64,000 nucleotides of DNA from Planctomycetota bacterium (GTDB lineage: Bacteria > Planctomycetota > J058), in assembly GCA_023954375.1 (NCBI GenBank), contig JAMLIC010000003.1, positions 186,001 to 250,000 on the forward strand, written 5' to 3'. The notes below the pieces were generated by a model. It ran no database searches. It saw only the letters and a list, made by a program, of their open reading frames with translations, and had not been told where the DNA came from. The position numbers and the translations under genes were made by a program. Of this stretch, positions 1 through 7,099 are shown piece by piece (within the stretch, counting starts at the first letter, position 1; each line of letters opens with the position of its first letter).

Positions 1-99
1 CCGGACCTTGTGTCACATTGCGAGTTTCAAATGTGTGCATTATGTGGCTCGTCGCGGCGGGCCGTGCGCTCCGCGGCTCGTCGACCGTCGCTCAGGCGT

Positions 100-385
100 C
101 GGAGCCGGCCGTCGACGCCGCGACGGCCCTGGTGGCCGGCGCCCCTCGTGCTCACGGGCACCCGCCTGCCCCGCCTTCGTCGACGAACCGCCTGCGCCGT
201 CCTCCCCGCGAGCGTGCTCACGGGCACCCGTCCGCCCCCGCCTTCGTCGACGAACCGTCGGCGCCGTCCTCCCCGCGAGCGTGCTCACGGGCACCCGCCC
301 GCCCCCGCCTTCGTCGACGACCGCCGGCGCCGTCCGCGCGAACCGGCGCTCACGGGCACGAGCTCGTCGCCCTCTCACGAGCCTG
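100..385. repeat. Intergenic repeat of about 66 bp, four copies (locus A)
   Basis: Copies begin at about 148, 214, 281 and 346, so the period is 65-67 bp. Each has the dyad GTGCTCACGGGCAC and, about 29 nt later, the perfect palindrome TCGTCGACGA (177-186 in the first copy). The fourth copy decays after its first half, and a degenerate partial copy precedes the first. The same family forms a larger array at 45.4-46.2 kb. No protein is likely here. Bases 1-60 are noticeably less GC-rich and contain a small inverted repeat, CACATT at 14-19 and AATGTG at 30-35. Confidence 0.85.
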
Positions 386-413
386 AGCCGAACCAGCGCG
401 TGCGAGGCGGACT

Positions 414-419
414 TATACT
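414..419 (+). promoter_or_regulatory. Predicted -10 element of nrdJ
   Basis: TATACT lies 6 nt before the GTG start at 426 in otherwise GC-rich DNA, so transcription would begin at or next to the start codon. No Shine-Dalgarno sequence or convincing -35 is seen. This matches many other genes in the window and suggests a leaderless mRNA. Confidence 0.6.
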
Positions 420-425
420 CGCAGG

Positions 426-2258
426 GTGAATCGCGTCCACGACACCGGCCCCCCGCCCGGGCTCGAGCCCGCCTTCGACGCGCACGCCCTGCGCGTGCTC
501 GAGGCGCGCTACCTGCGCCGGGACGAGCGCGGCGAGGTGGTCGAGACGCCATTGGCGCTCCTCTGGCGCGTCGCCCGCGCCGTCGCCGCGGCCGAGGCGG
601 CGCACGGCGGGGACCCCGAGGCGCAGGCGCGCGCCTTCTACGAGGCGCTGGCCCGGCTCGAGTTCCTGCCGAACTCGCCCACGCTCATGAACGCCGGGCG
701 CCCGCGGGGGCAGCTCAGCGCCTGCTTCGTCCTGCCGGTCGAGGACGAGCTCGAGGCGATCTTCGACACGGTCAAGCACGCGGCCCGGATCCACCAGACG
801 GGCGGCGGCACCGGCTTCGCCTTCTCGCGCCTGCGCCCGCGCCACGCGCGGCTCTCGTCGGGCGGCGAGGCGTCGGGGCCGGTGTCGTTCATGAAGGTGT
901 TCGACGCGGCCACGGCCGCCGTCTACCAGGGCGGCGTGCGGCGCGGGGCCAACATGGGGATCCTCCGCGTCGACCACCCCGACGTCCTCGAGTTCATCGA
1001 CGCCAAGCGCGAGCCCGGCGTCCTCACGCACTTCAACATCTCGGTCGCGATCACCGACGCCTTCATGCAGGCCCTCGAGCAGGGCGGCCGCTACGACCTC
1101 CTCGACGCGGCCACGCGCCAGCCCGTCGGCAGCCAGGACGCGCGCACCGTCTGGGAGCGGATCGTGCGCTCGGCCTGGGCGACCGGCGACCCCGGGCTCG
1201 TGTTCATCGACCGGATCAACGCGCTCCACCCGACGCCCAACCTGGGCGAGATCGAGAGCACGAACCCCTGTGGTGAGCTCCCCCTGCTCCCCTACGAGTC
1301 GTGCAACCTCGGCTCCGTCGACATCCACAAGCACCTGCTCCCCGACGCCTCCGGCCTCGACCGGGAGCGCCTGCGCCGCACGGTGCACCTCGGCGTGCGC
1401 TTCCTCGACGACGTGATCGACAGCAACGTCTACCCCCTGCCGCAGATCGCCGAGGTCACGCGCACCAACCGCAAGATCGGCCTGGGCGTCATGGGGCTCG
1501 CCGACGCGCTGATCGCCCTCGGGATCCCCTACGCCAGCGAGCGCGCCGTCGCGCTGGCCCATGAGGTGATGGCGTTCGTCCTGGCCGAGGCGCGGGCGGC
1601 CTCGCGGGCGCTCGCGCGCGAGCGCGGGCCGTTCCTGGCCTGGGAGGGCTCGCGGCCCGAGCAGGCGGGCGAGGCGCCGCTCCGCAACGCGACCGTGACC
1701 ACGATCGCGCCCACCGGGACGATCGCGCTCCTCGCCGGCTGCTCGAGCGGGATCGAGCCGCTGTACGCCGTCGCCTACGTGCGCCGCGCCCTCGACGGCA
1801 AGGCGCGCCTCGAGATCTTCCACCCGCAGCTCGAGCGCGTCGCCCGCGCCCGGGGCTTCTGGTCCGAGGACCTGCGCGCGCACGTGCTCGCCACGGGCAC
1901 CCTCGAGGGCGCGCCGGGCGTGCCCGACGACGTCCGAGCGCTCTTCGCGACGGCGCACGAGATCGCGCCCGAGTGGCACGTGCGCATGCAGGCCGCCTTC
2001 CAGGCGCACGTGGAGAACTCGGTCTCCAAGACGATCAACCTGCCCCGCGGCAGCCGGCCCGACGACGTGGCCGAGGCCTACCTCCTCGCCTACCGCCTCG
2101 GCTGCAAGGGGATCACCGTCTACCGCGACGGCAGCCGCGAGGGGCAGGTCCTGGCCACGCAGCCCGACGGCAAGCCCGTGGCCGCGTCGCCCGAGCACGA
2201 GCCCAGCCCCCTGCCGCCGGCCAACTGCCCGGAGTGCGCACCCACGGACGTGCCCTGA
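426..2258 (+). CDS. nrdJ: Adenosylcobalamin-dependent (class II) ribonucleoside-diphosphate reductase
   Basis: Reduces ribonucleotides to deoxyribonucleotides for DNA synthesis, using a B12-derived thiyl radical instead of an iron or glycyl radical. The 610-residue protein has the family core: C100 in the LSACFV segment, the N280-C282-E284 active site in NPCGEL, C293 as a further conserved cysteine, the APTGTIA phosphate-binding loop, and a C-terminal C601-x2-C604 pair for re-reduction. No ATP-cone is present, so allosteric activity control is probably absent. The GTG start is chosen because TATACT sits 6 nt upstream. B12 dependence means the enzyme can work with or without oxygen. Confidence 0.93.
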   Translation: MNRVHDTGPPPGLEPAFDAHALRVLEARYLRRDERGEVVETPLALLWRVARAVAAAEAAHGGDPEAQARAFYEALARLEFLPNSPTLMNAGRPRGQLSACFVLPVEDELEAIFDTVKHAARIHQTGGGTGFAFSRLRPRHARLSSGGEASGPVSFMKVFDAATAAVYQGGVRRGANMGILRVDHPDVLEFIDAKREPGVLTHFNISVAITDAFMQALEQGGRYDLLDAATRQPVGSQDARTVWERIVRSAWATGDPGLVFIDRINALHPTPNLGEIESTNPCGELPLLPYESCNLGSVDIHKHLLPDASGLDRERLRRTVHLGVRFLDDVIDSNVYPLPQIAEVTRTNRKIGLGVMGLADALIALGIPYASERAVALAHEVMAFVLAEARAASRALARERGPFLAWEGSRPEQAGEAPLRNATVTTIAPTGTIALLAGCSSGIEPLYAVAYVRRALDGKARLEIFHPQLERVARARGFWSEDLRAHVLATGTLEGAPGVPDDVRALFATAHEIAPEWHVRMQAAFQAHVENSVSKTINLPRGSRPDDVAEAYLLAYRLGCKGITVYRDGSREGQVLATQPDGKPVAASPEHEPSPLPPANCPECAPTDVP

Positions 2259-2270
2259 CGTCCAGCCTCC

Positions 2271-2295
2271 CGGGCCCCTTGATCCCGGGGGCCCG
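2271..2295 (+). terminator. Hairpin after nrdJ
   Basis: CGGGCCCC at 2271-2278 pairs perfectly with GGGGCCCG at 2288-2295 around a 9-nt loop. No T-tract follows, so it may be a weak terminator or an mRNA-stabilising hairpin between nrdJ and the downstream GTPase gene. Confidence 0.4.
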
Positions 2296-2325
2296 TCCCC
2301 CGATCATCCACGGGGGAGCGATCGG

Positions 2326-3702
2326 GTGGCCAACACGAAGCAAGACGTCAGCCTGGCGATCTGCGGCCACGCGTGGCACGGCAAGTCCACGCTCCTGGGC
2401 AAGGTCGTGGCCGAGAGCGGCATGGCGACCGCCCGCGAGATCGAGGAGGCCAAGCGCCTCGCCAGCGAGGGGCGCGACCACTCGCTCGTGTTCGCGCAGC
2501 TCGTCTTCCGCAGCAAGGACGTCCACATCCAGGACTCCGAGGCCGCGCGCGGGATCACGATCCTGCCCTCGATCGTGCGCTTCGACTTCCCCGAGCACCG
2601 CGTGACGGTGATCGACACCCCCGGCCAGGAGACCTACGCCAACAACCGCTTCTTCGGCATGTTCCAGGCCGACTGCGCCATGCTCGTCGTCGACGTCGAG
2701 GACGGCCTGCGCCCGATCACCTACCAGGTGCTCAGGATCCTCAAGGGCTTCGAGATCCCGCTCCACGCCGTCGCGCTGACGAAGATGGACCGCGTGCGCT
2801 ACGAGGAGGCGGCCTTCGAGGCCCGCGTCGACGAGCTGCGCCGCGCGTGCGACGAGTACGGGGTCGACGCCAGCCGCGCCGTGTTCATCCCCACGTCCGC
2901 CTACGCCCCCGGCCGCGACCTGCACGAGGCCGGCGAGGGGATCAGCTCCTACAAGCAGCTCACCTGGTTCAAGGGGCCGACGGTCCGCGACTTCCTCCGC
3001 GACCTCGACTTCCGCCGGATCGTCCCCCAGGACCTGCCGCTGCGGCTCCTGATCCACGGCAGCGAGGTCTACGACAACGTGCCCGGGATCGGCAAGGCGG
3101 CCACGGCCCTCGTCGAGACGGGCGTGGTGAAGCCCGAGCAGACGCTCGTCTTCGAGCCGCTCTCGGCCGAGCGCAACCACCAGGTCACGGCGCGCGTGCG
3201 CTCGGTCCAGCTCACCAAGGGGCACATCGCCACCCCCGGCGTCCCGATCGAGGAGGGCGTCCCGCGCCAGCTCGTCGGCGTGTCGTTCAGGGCGCTCTCG
3301 GAGAAGGACTCGCTGCGCGAGCTGTTCAAGGGCCGCGGCGTGATCGCCGGCACGGCCGACGCGCCGCCGCGCGTCGCGCGGCGCATGCTGATCGAGATGA
3401 CGGTCTTCGACCCCGAGACCATGCTCAAGGTCGGCGACGAGTGGACCATGCACCCCCACGTCGACCGCGTGGCGATCCACATCGACCGGATCGAGGCCAA
3501 GCGCGACCTGCTGCAGGGCCCCTGGGAGCCCACCACCGACGAGCTGCTCGCGCCCGGCGAGTGGGGCCGCCTCGAGGTCACCTGCGTCACGCGGCCCGTG
3601 GCGATCGAGGAGGCCGGCACGCTCCCGGCGCTGTCGAAGTTCGTCGTGCGCAAGGAGCACAAGGCGATCGCCTACGGGCGGGTCGTCAAGATCATCGAGT
3701 AG
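2326..3702 (+). CDS. Divergent EF-Tu/EF-1A-like translational GTPase
   Basis: A 458-residue GTPase with the three-domain plan of EF-Tu but longer and clearly diverged. G1 is GHAWHGKST (residues 14-22), switch I keeps the ARGITI signature (74-79), G3 is DTPGQE (97-102) and G4 is TKMD (152-155). Classical EF-Tu has GHVDHGKT, DCPGH and NKCD. The glutamine at 101 therefore replaces the catalytic histidine and G4 starts with Thr instead of Asn. Beta-barrel domains 2 and 3 follow. The GTG start has a GGGGGAG ribosome site. It is probably a paralogue with a specialised role rather than the main EF-Tu. Its 3' end overlaps the convergent Nudix gene by 11 bp. Confidence 0.75.
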   Translation: MANTKQDVSLAICGHAWHGKSTLLGKVVAESGMATAREIEEAKRLASEGRDHSLVFAQLVFRSKDVHIQDSEAARGITILPSIVRFDFPEHRVTVIDTPGQETYANNRFFGMFQADCAMLVVDVEDGLRPITYQVLRILKGFEIPLHAVALTKMDRVRYEEAAFEARVDELRRACDEYGVDASRAVFIPTSAYAPGRDLHEAGEGISSYKQLTWFKGPTVRDFLRDLDFRRIVPQDLPLRLLIHGSEVYDNVPGIGKAATALVETGVVKPEQTLVFEPLSAERNHQVTARVRSVQLTKGHIATPGVPIEEGVPRQLVGVSFRALSEKDSLRELFKGRGVIAGTADAPPRVARRMLIEMTVFDPETMLKVGDEWTMHPHVDRVAIHIDRIEAKRDLLQGPWEPTTDELLAPGEWGRLEVTCVTRPVAIEEAGTLPALSKFVVRKEHKAIAYGRVVKIIE

Positions 3703-4129
3703 GGTCGAAGCCCGCGTCGCGCACGCTCCGCAGCGGCAGGAACAGCGGGTCGGGCAGGGCCTCCCACACGAACCAGTCCCAGCGCTCGCACTTCTGCGGC
3801 TCGCGCACGGTCAGCACGCCGCCGGTCGGCCGCGTGACGGCGAACAGCGTCACGTAGTGGCGCCCCTCCGGGAACACGTCGCTCGTGTAGGGCCCCAGGC
3901 GCACCTCGGCCACCTCGAGGCCGGTCTCCTCGAGCACCTCGCGCCGCGCGCAGGCCTCGATCGACTCGCCGTGCTCGAGGTGCCCGCCCGGCAGCCCCCA
4001 CGTGCCCGCGCCGTGGGCGCCGCGGCGCCGGCCGAGGAGCACCCGCCCCTGCTGGACGACGAACACGCCCACACCCACGCGGGGCGGGGTGAGGTGCAGC
4101 CGATCGGAGTAGGACGACGCCAGGCCCAC
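3692..4129 (-). CDS. Nudix hydrolase, NUDT15/MutT-like
   Basis: A 145-residue single-domain Nudix protein. The Nudix box runs from GGHLEHGES to REVLEETG (about residues 48-70) with the Gx5Ex7REVxEExG pattern that binds Mg2+. The preceding GVGVFVVQQGRVLLGRRRG and AGTWGLPGGHLE segments resemble the NUDT15 group, so hydrolysis of modified or non-canonical nucleoside triphosphates is likely; the exact substrate is not predictable. The GTG start is supported by TACGAT (minus strand, 4141-4136) exactly 6 nt upstream. It converges on and overlaps the end of the GTPase gene. Confidence 0.85.
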   Translation of the reverse strand: MGLASSYSDRLHLTPPRVGVGVFVVQQGRVLLGRRRGAHGAGTWGLPGGHLEHGESIEACARREVLEETGLEVAEVRLGPYTSDVFPEGRHYVTLFAVTRPTGGVLTVREPQKCERWDWFVWEALPDPLFLPLRSVRDAGFDPTR

Positions 4130-4135
4130 GCCCCG

Positions 4136-4141
4136 ATCGTA
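4136..4141 (-). promoter_or_regulatory. Predicted -10 of the Nudix gene
   Basis: On the minus strand this reads TACGAT, 6 nt before the GTG start at 4129. It implies a leaderless transcript like those of several neighbours. Confidence 0.55.
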
Positions 4142-4173
4142 GCGAAGCCGGGGACCGCGGCGGAGCGCGACGG

Positions 4174-6192
4174 TCAGGGGTCGCGGCACACACGGAAGCC
4201 GACCTCTCTCCCCGGCTCGCCGTGCGTGCGGGTCGACGCGCGCGAGAGCTGCGCGGGGGAGCGGAACGAGCCGCCGCGCACCAGGCGCTGGTCGCCCGGG
4301 CCTGCGGGAGCCCGCGGGTCGACGCGCTGCCCCCCCGGGTAGGCGTGCGGCGCGTCCTGCACCCACTCCCACACGTTGCCGGCCATGTCGAGGCAGCCCC
4401 ACGGCGAGGCGCCGGCAGGGTGCGCGCCGACCGGCGCGGGGCGCTCCTTGAACTTCGACCGCGTGTAGCCGATCGCGCCCTCGGGCCCGACCGGCGGCGC
4501 GTCGCCCCAGGGGTACACGCGCCCGTCCGGCCCGCGCGCCGCCCACTCCCACTCCGCCTCGGTGGGCAGGCGCAGCCCCGCCCAGGCCGCATAGGCGTCG
4601 GCGTCGGCGGCGGTCACGTTCACCACCGGAAGGTCGTCGGTCACCGGGAAGTCGGGGGGCGGCGGGGCGTCCCGGCCCGCCGCCGCGCAGAAGCGCAGGA
4701 ACTGCCCCCAGGTCACCTCGTGCTTGCCCATGAACACGCCGCGCGTGAGGACGACCCGGTGCGACGGCCCCTCCCCGGGCTGCTCGCTGCCCATCATGAA
4801 CTCGCCCGGCGGGACCCACACGAGCACGGAGCCGTCGGCCGCGTGGACGTAGTCGCCGGCCGCCGCGCCGAACTCGAGCCCGTCGGGCAGCGGCAGGGCG
4901 GGCCGACGCTCGGCGCCCACGTCGACCCACCAGGCGGGGAGGGCGACGACTCGCATCGTGTGCTCGAGCCGCGCCTCGCCGCCGCCGGCGTCCAGGGCGG
5001 CGATCACGACCACCTGCTCACCCGCCGTGAGGTCGACGCGGGCCGTGAACGGCCGTCCTGGCCGGACGCGCTGCGCCCGGGGCCCCACCCGCACCTCGAC
5101 GAGGCGGTCCTCGTCGGCCGCGTCGACGCGCACCTCGAGCGCGACCTCGCCCGCGGCGACGACGGCGCCCGCGGCGGGCGCGAGCACCGTGAGCCGCGGC
5201 CCGGCCGCCGCAACCGATGGCAGGGGCTCCGGCGCGCGGGGGGCGAGGAGGACCGCCCCGGTGACGAGCGCGAGCGAGCCGGCGAGGGCGGCGCCGCCCA
5301 GGAACAGGCCCCGACGCCGCCGCAGCCGCGCGGCGAGCGACCGCCTGGCCGAGACCGGCTCGCCGCGGAGGAAGGCGTCGAGGTCGGCCGCCAGGGCGCC
5401 GGCGTCGGGGTAGCGCCGGGCGGGGTCCCCCTCGAGCGCGCGCAGGACGACCGCCTCGAGGTCGGTCGCGAGCGCCGGGTCGAGCGTCCGCGGCGGCGTC
5501 GGGTCGGCGGCGCAGATGCGGACGAGGAGCTGCTGCAGCGTGTCGCCGTCGAACGGCAGCCGGTCGACGAGCGCCTCGTAGAGCATGACCCCGAGCGCCC
5601 ACACGTCGGCCGGCGGCCCGACGTCGCGCGTCCCGGCGGCCTGCTCGGGGGCCATGTACTGCGGCGTGCCGACGATCGCCCCGGTCCTCGTCAGCCGGTC
5701 CTGCGAGTCGCCCGTGAGGCGCGCCATGCCGAAGTCGGCCACCCGCGCGCGCGGGACGTCGCCGGACGAGCGGTCGACGAGCACGTTGGCCGGCTTGAGG
5801 TCGCGGTGCACCACCCCCCGGGCGTGGGCGTGCCCGACCGCCGCCGCCGCGTCACGGAGGAGCCGCAGGCGGAGCGAGCGATCGAGCTTCGGCAGCCCCT
5901 CGGCGAGCGTCTCGCCCCCGGGCACGAGCTCGTAGGCGAGGAACGGCCGGCCGCCGAGGACGCCCGACGCGTGCACGCGGACGATCCCGGGGTGGTCGAG
6001 CGCCGCCGTGACCTCCCCCTCGCGGGCGAAGCGCGCCAGGCGCGTGGGGTCGGGCCGCTCGAGGAGGACCTTGAGCGCCACCTCGCGCCCGCTCTCCTCC
6101 TCGACGGCGCGGTAGACGGCGCCGACGGCGCCGCGGCCGAGCTCCGCGACGATCCGGAAGCGCGCCGCCGGGTCCGGCGTCGGTCCGAGCAT
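4174..6192 (-). CDS. Membrane Ser/Thr protein kinase with C-terminal SUMF1/FGE-like domain
   Basis: 672 residues. Residues 12-275 are a complete Hanks-type kinase: glycine loop GRGAVGAVY, K41, HRDLKPAN at 129-136, DFG at 153-155 and an APE motif. A basic stretch and one membrane helix (about 322-343) follow, then an Ig-like linker and, from about 440 on, a formylglycine-generating-enzyme fold (FMMGSE, WGQFLRFC, LPTEAEWEWAARG, YPWGD, DMAGNVWEWV, VRGGSF, VGFRVCRD). The copper-binding Cys pair of true FGE is absent: after RGGSF the residues are RSPAQLS. The domain is thus probably an extracytoplasmic ligand- or protein-binding sensor. ATG 6192 was chosen because TACCCT lies 5 nt upstream. Confidence 0.9.
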   Translation of the reverse strand: MLGPTPDPAARFRIVAELGRGAVGAVYRAVEEESGREVALKVLLERPDPTRLARFAREGEVTAALDHPGIVRVHASGVLGGRPFLAYELVPGGETLAEGLPKLDRSLRLRLLRDAAAAVGHAHARGVVHRDLKPANVLVDRSSGDVPRARVADFGMARLTGDSQDRLTRTGAIVGTPQYMAPEQAAGTRDVGPPADVWALGVMLYEALVDRLPFDGDTLQQLLVRICAADPTPPRTLDPALATDLEAVVLRALEGDPARRYPDAGALAADLDAFLRGEPVSARRSLAARLRRRRGLFLGGAALAGSLALVTGAVLLAPRAPEPLPSVAAAGPRLTVLAPAAGAVVAAGEVALEVRVDAADEDRLVEVRVGPRAQRVRPGRPFTARVDLTAGEQVVVIAALDAGGGEARLEHTMRVVALPAWWVDVGAERRPALPLPDGLEFGAAAGDYVHAADGSVLVWVPPGEFMMGSEQPGEGPSHRVVLTRGVFMGKHEVTWGQFLRFCAAAGRDAPPPPDFPVTDDLPVVNVTAADADAYAAWAGLRLPTEAEWEWAARGPDGRVYPWGDAPPVGPEGAIGYTRSKFKERPAPVGAHPAGASPWGCLDMAGNVWEWVQDAPHAYPGGQRVDPRAPAGPGDQRLVRGGSFRSPAQLSRASTRTHGEPGREVGFRVCRDP

Positions 6193-6197
6193 GCCGG

Positions 6198-6255
6198 AGG
6201 GTACGCCCTGCAACGCCCCGTGGGCAAGCCTGTCCCGCCGGCGGCGGGGTACGAT
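6198..6255. promoter_or_regulatory. Divergent promoter pair
   Basis: On the minus strand TACCCT (6203-6198) precedes the kinase ATG at 6192 by 5 nt. On the plus strand TACGAT (6250-6255) precedes the ATG at 6263 by 7 nt. The whole divergent intergenic region is only about 70 bp. Confidence 0.5.
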
Positions 6256-6262
6256 GCGGCCC

Positions 6263-6844
6263 ATGGGACTCGAGGACACGCGCCCGTTCGACCGCGAGCG
6301 ACCGCCACGCACCGCCGACGACGAGGACGACGCTGGGCCGCGCGTGCAGGTCAAGGCCGAGGCGACGTGCCCCCTGTGCCTCGAGGCGCTCACGAGCCTG
6401 CCCAGGCTCGAGGTCTGCCCCGGGTGCCGCACGATCCACCACGCCGGCTGCGTGGACGAGTTCCGCCGCTGCGGCACCCCCGGCTGCCGCGGGCTCTCGG
6501 CGCCGCGCGCGACCGTCGCCGAGCGGGGCGACCCCGAGGAGACGAGCGAGCGCTCCGTCGCCGCCGTGGCCCACCTGGCCAACGTGCTGGGCGTCGGGCT
6601 CCTCCTGCCGCTCGTGATCTACTGGCTCACGCGCGAGCGGCAGGCCTTCGCCTCCCACCACGCCTGGCGCGCCCTCGTCTTCTCCCTCTGGTCGATCCCG
6701 CTCACCTTCGTGACGCTGGGGCTCTGGGTGCCGGTGATGATCGTCCTCAACGTCCGCGCCGCCCTGCGGGCGTGGCGCGGCGAGTGGGTGCCCTACGCGC
6801 GGCGCCGGGTCCCCTCGAGCGACCGCGCGCTCGAGAAGACCTGA
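6263..6844 (+). CDS. Zinc-binding (RING-like) protein with DUF4870-like membrane domain
   Basis: 193 residues. An acidic N-terminus is followed by a Cys/His cluster at about 33-72 (CPLC, CPGC, HHAGC, CGTPGC) arranged like a treble-clef or RING-type zinc site. The C-terminal half has two or three hydrophobic segments and the pattern of DUF4870 small membrane proteins (LLLPLVIYWLTR, ASHHAWRALVFS, then a YARR ending). ATG 6263 is preferred over 6254 because TACGAT ends 7 nt before it, and 6254 lies inside that hexamer. Function is unknown; a membrane-tethered zinc protein beside a kinase could be a signalling partner, which is inference. Confidence 0.7.
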   Translation: MGLEDTRPFDRERPPRTADDEDDAGPRVQVKAEATCPLCLEALTSLPRLEVCPGCRTIHHAGCVDEFRRCGTPGCRGLSAPRATVAERGDPEETSERSVAAVAHLANVLGVGLLLPLVIYWLTRERQAFASHHAWRALVFSLWSIPLTFVTLGLWVPVMIVLNVRAALRAWRGEWVPYARRRVPSSDRALEKT

Positions 6845-7085
6845 TCGCGCGCTCGCCCCGCCGGGAGCACGCGCGCGCCAGGCCCAGCGAGAGGCCGGCC
6901 GCGAGCAGCGTCAGCGCGGCGAACGCGAGCGACGGGCGCCCGGCCTCGAGGCGCAGGAGCGAGATCGCCGCCGGCCAGGCGAAGAAGGCCCCCAGGTTCA
7001 GGGCCGCCAGCCGCCGAGCGCGTGGGACTTCATGGGCCCGATGAGATCGGCAGCTCGAGCGGTGGTAGCGCCCCAGGGGGGCCAC
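6747..7085 (-). CDS. Possible small two-helix membrane protein
   Basis: A 112-codon minus-strand frame starting at GTG 7085 contains two convincing hydrophobic segments (ALNLGAFFAWPAAISLL and LAFAALTLLAAGLSLGLA) in DNA that has no other gene. Third codon positions in this part are nearly all G or C, as in real genes here. The last 30 or so codons lie antisense to the end of the upstream plus-strand gene and look non-coding, so the true C-terminus is uncertain. No TANNNT promoter or ribosome site is evident. Confidence 0.3.
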   Translation of the reverse strand: MAPLGRYHRSSCRSHRAHEVPRARRLAALNLGAFFAWPAAISLLRLEAGRPSLAFAALTLLAAGLSLGLARACSRRGERAIRSSRARGRSRGPGAARRAPTRRATPAGRRGR

Positions 7086-7091
7086 TACACT
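7086..7091 (+). promoter_or_regulatory. Predicted -10 for the HELGH protein
   Basis: TACACT lies 8 nt before the ATG at 7100. No ribosome-binding site is present, which fits a leaderless mRNA. Confidence 0.55.
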
Positions 7092-7099
7092 GCGCGGCG

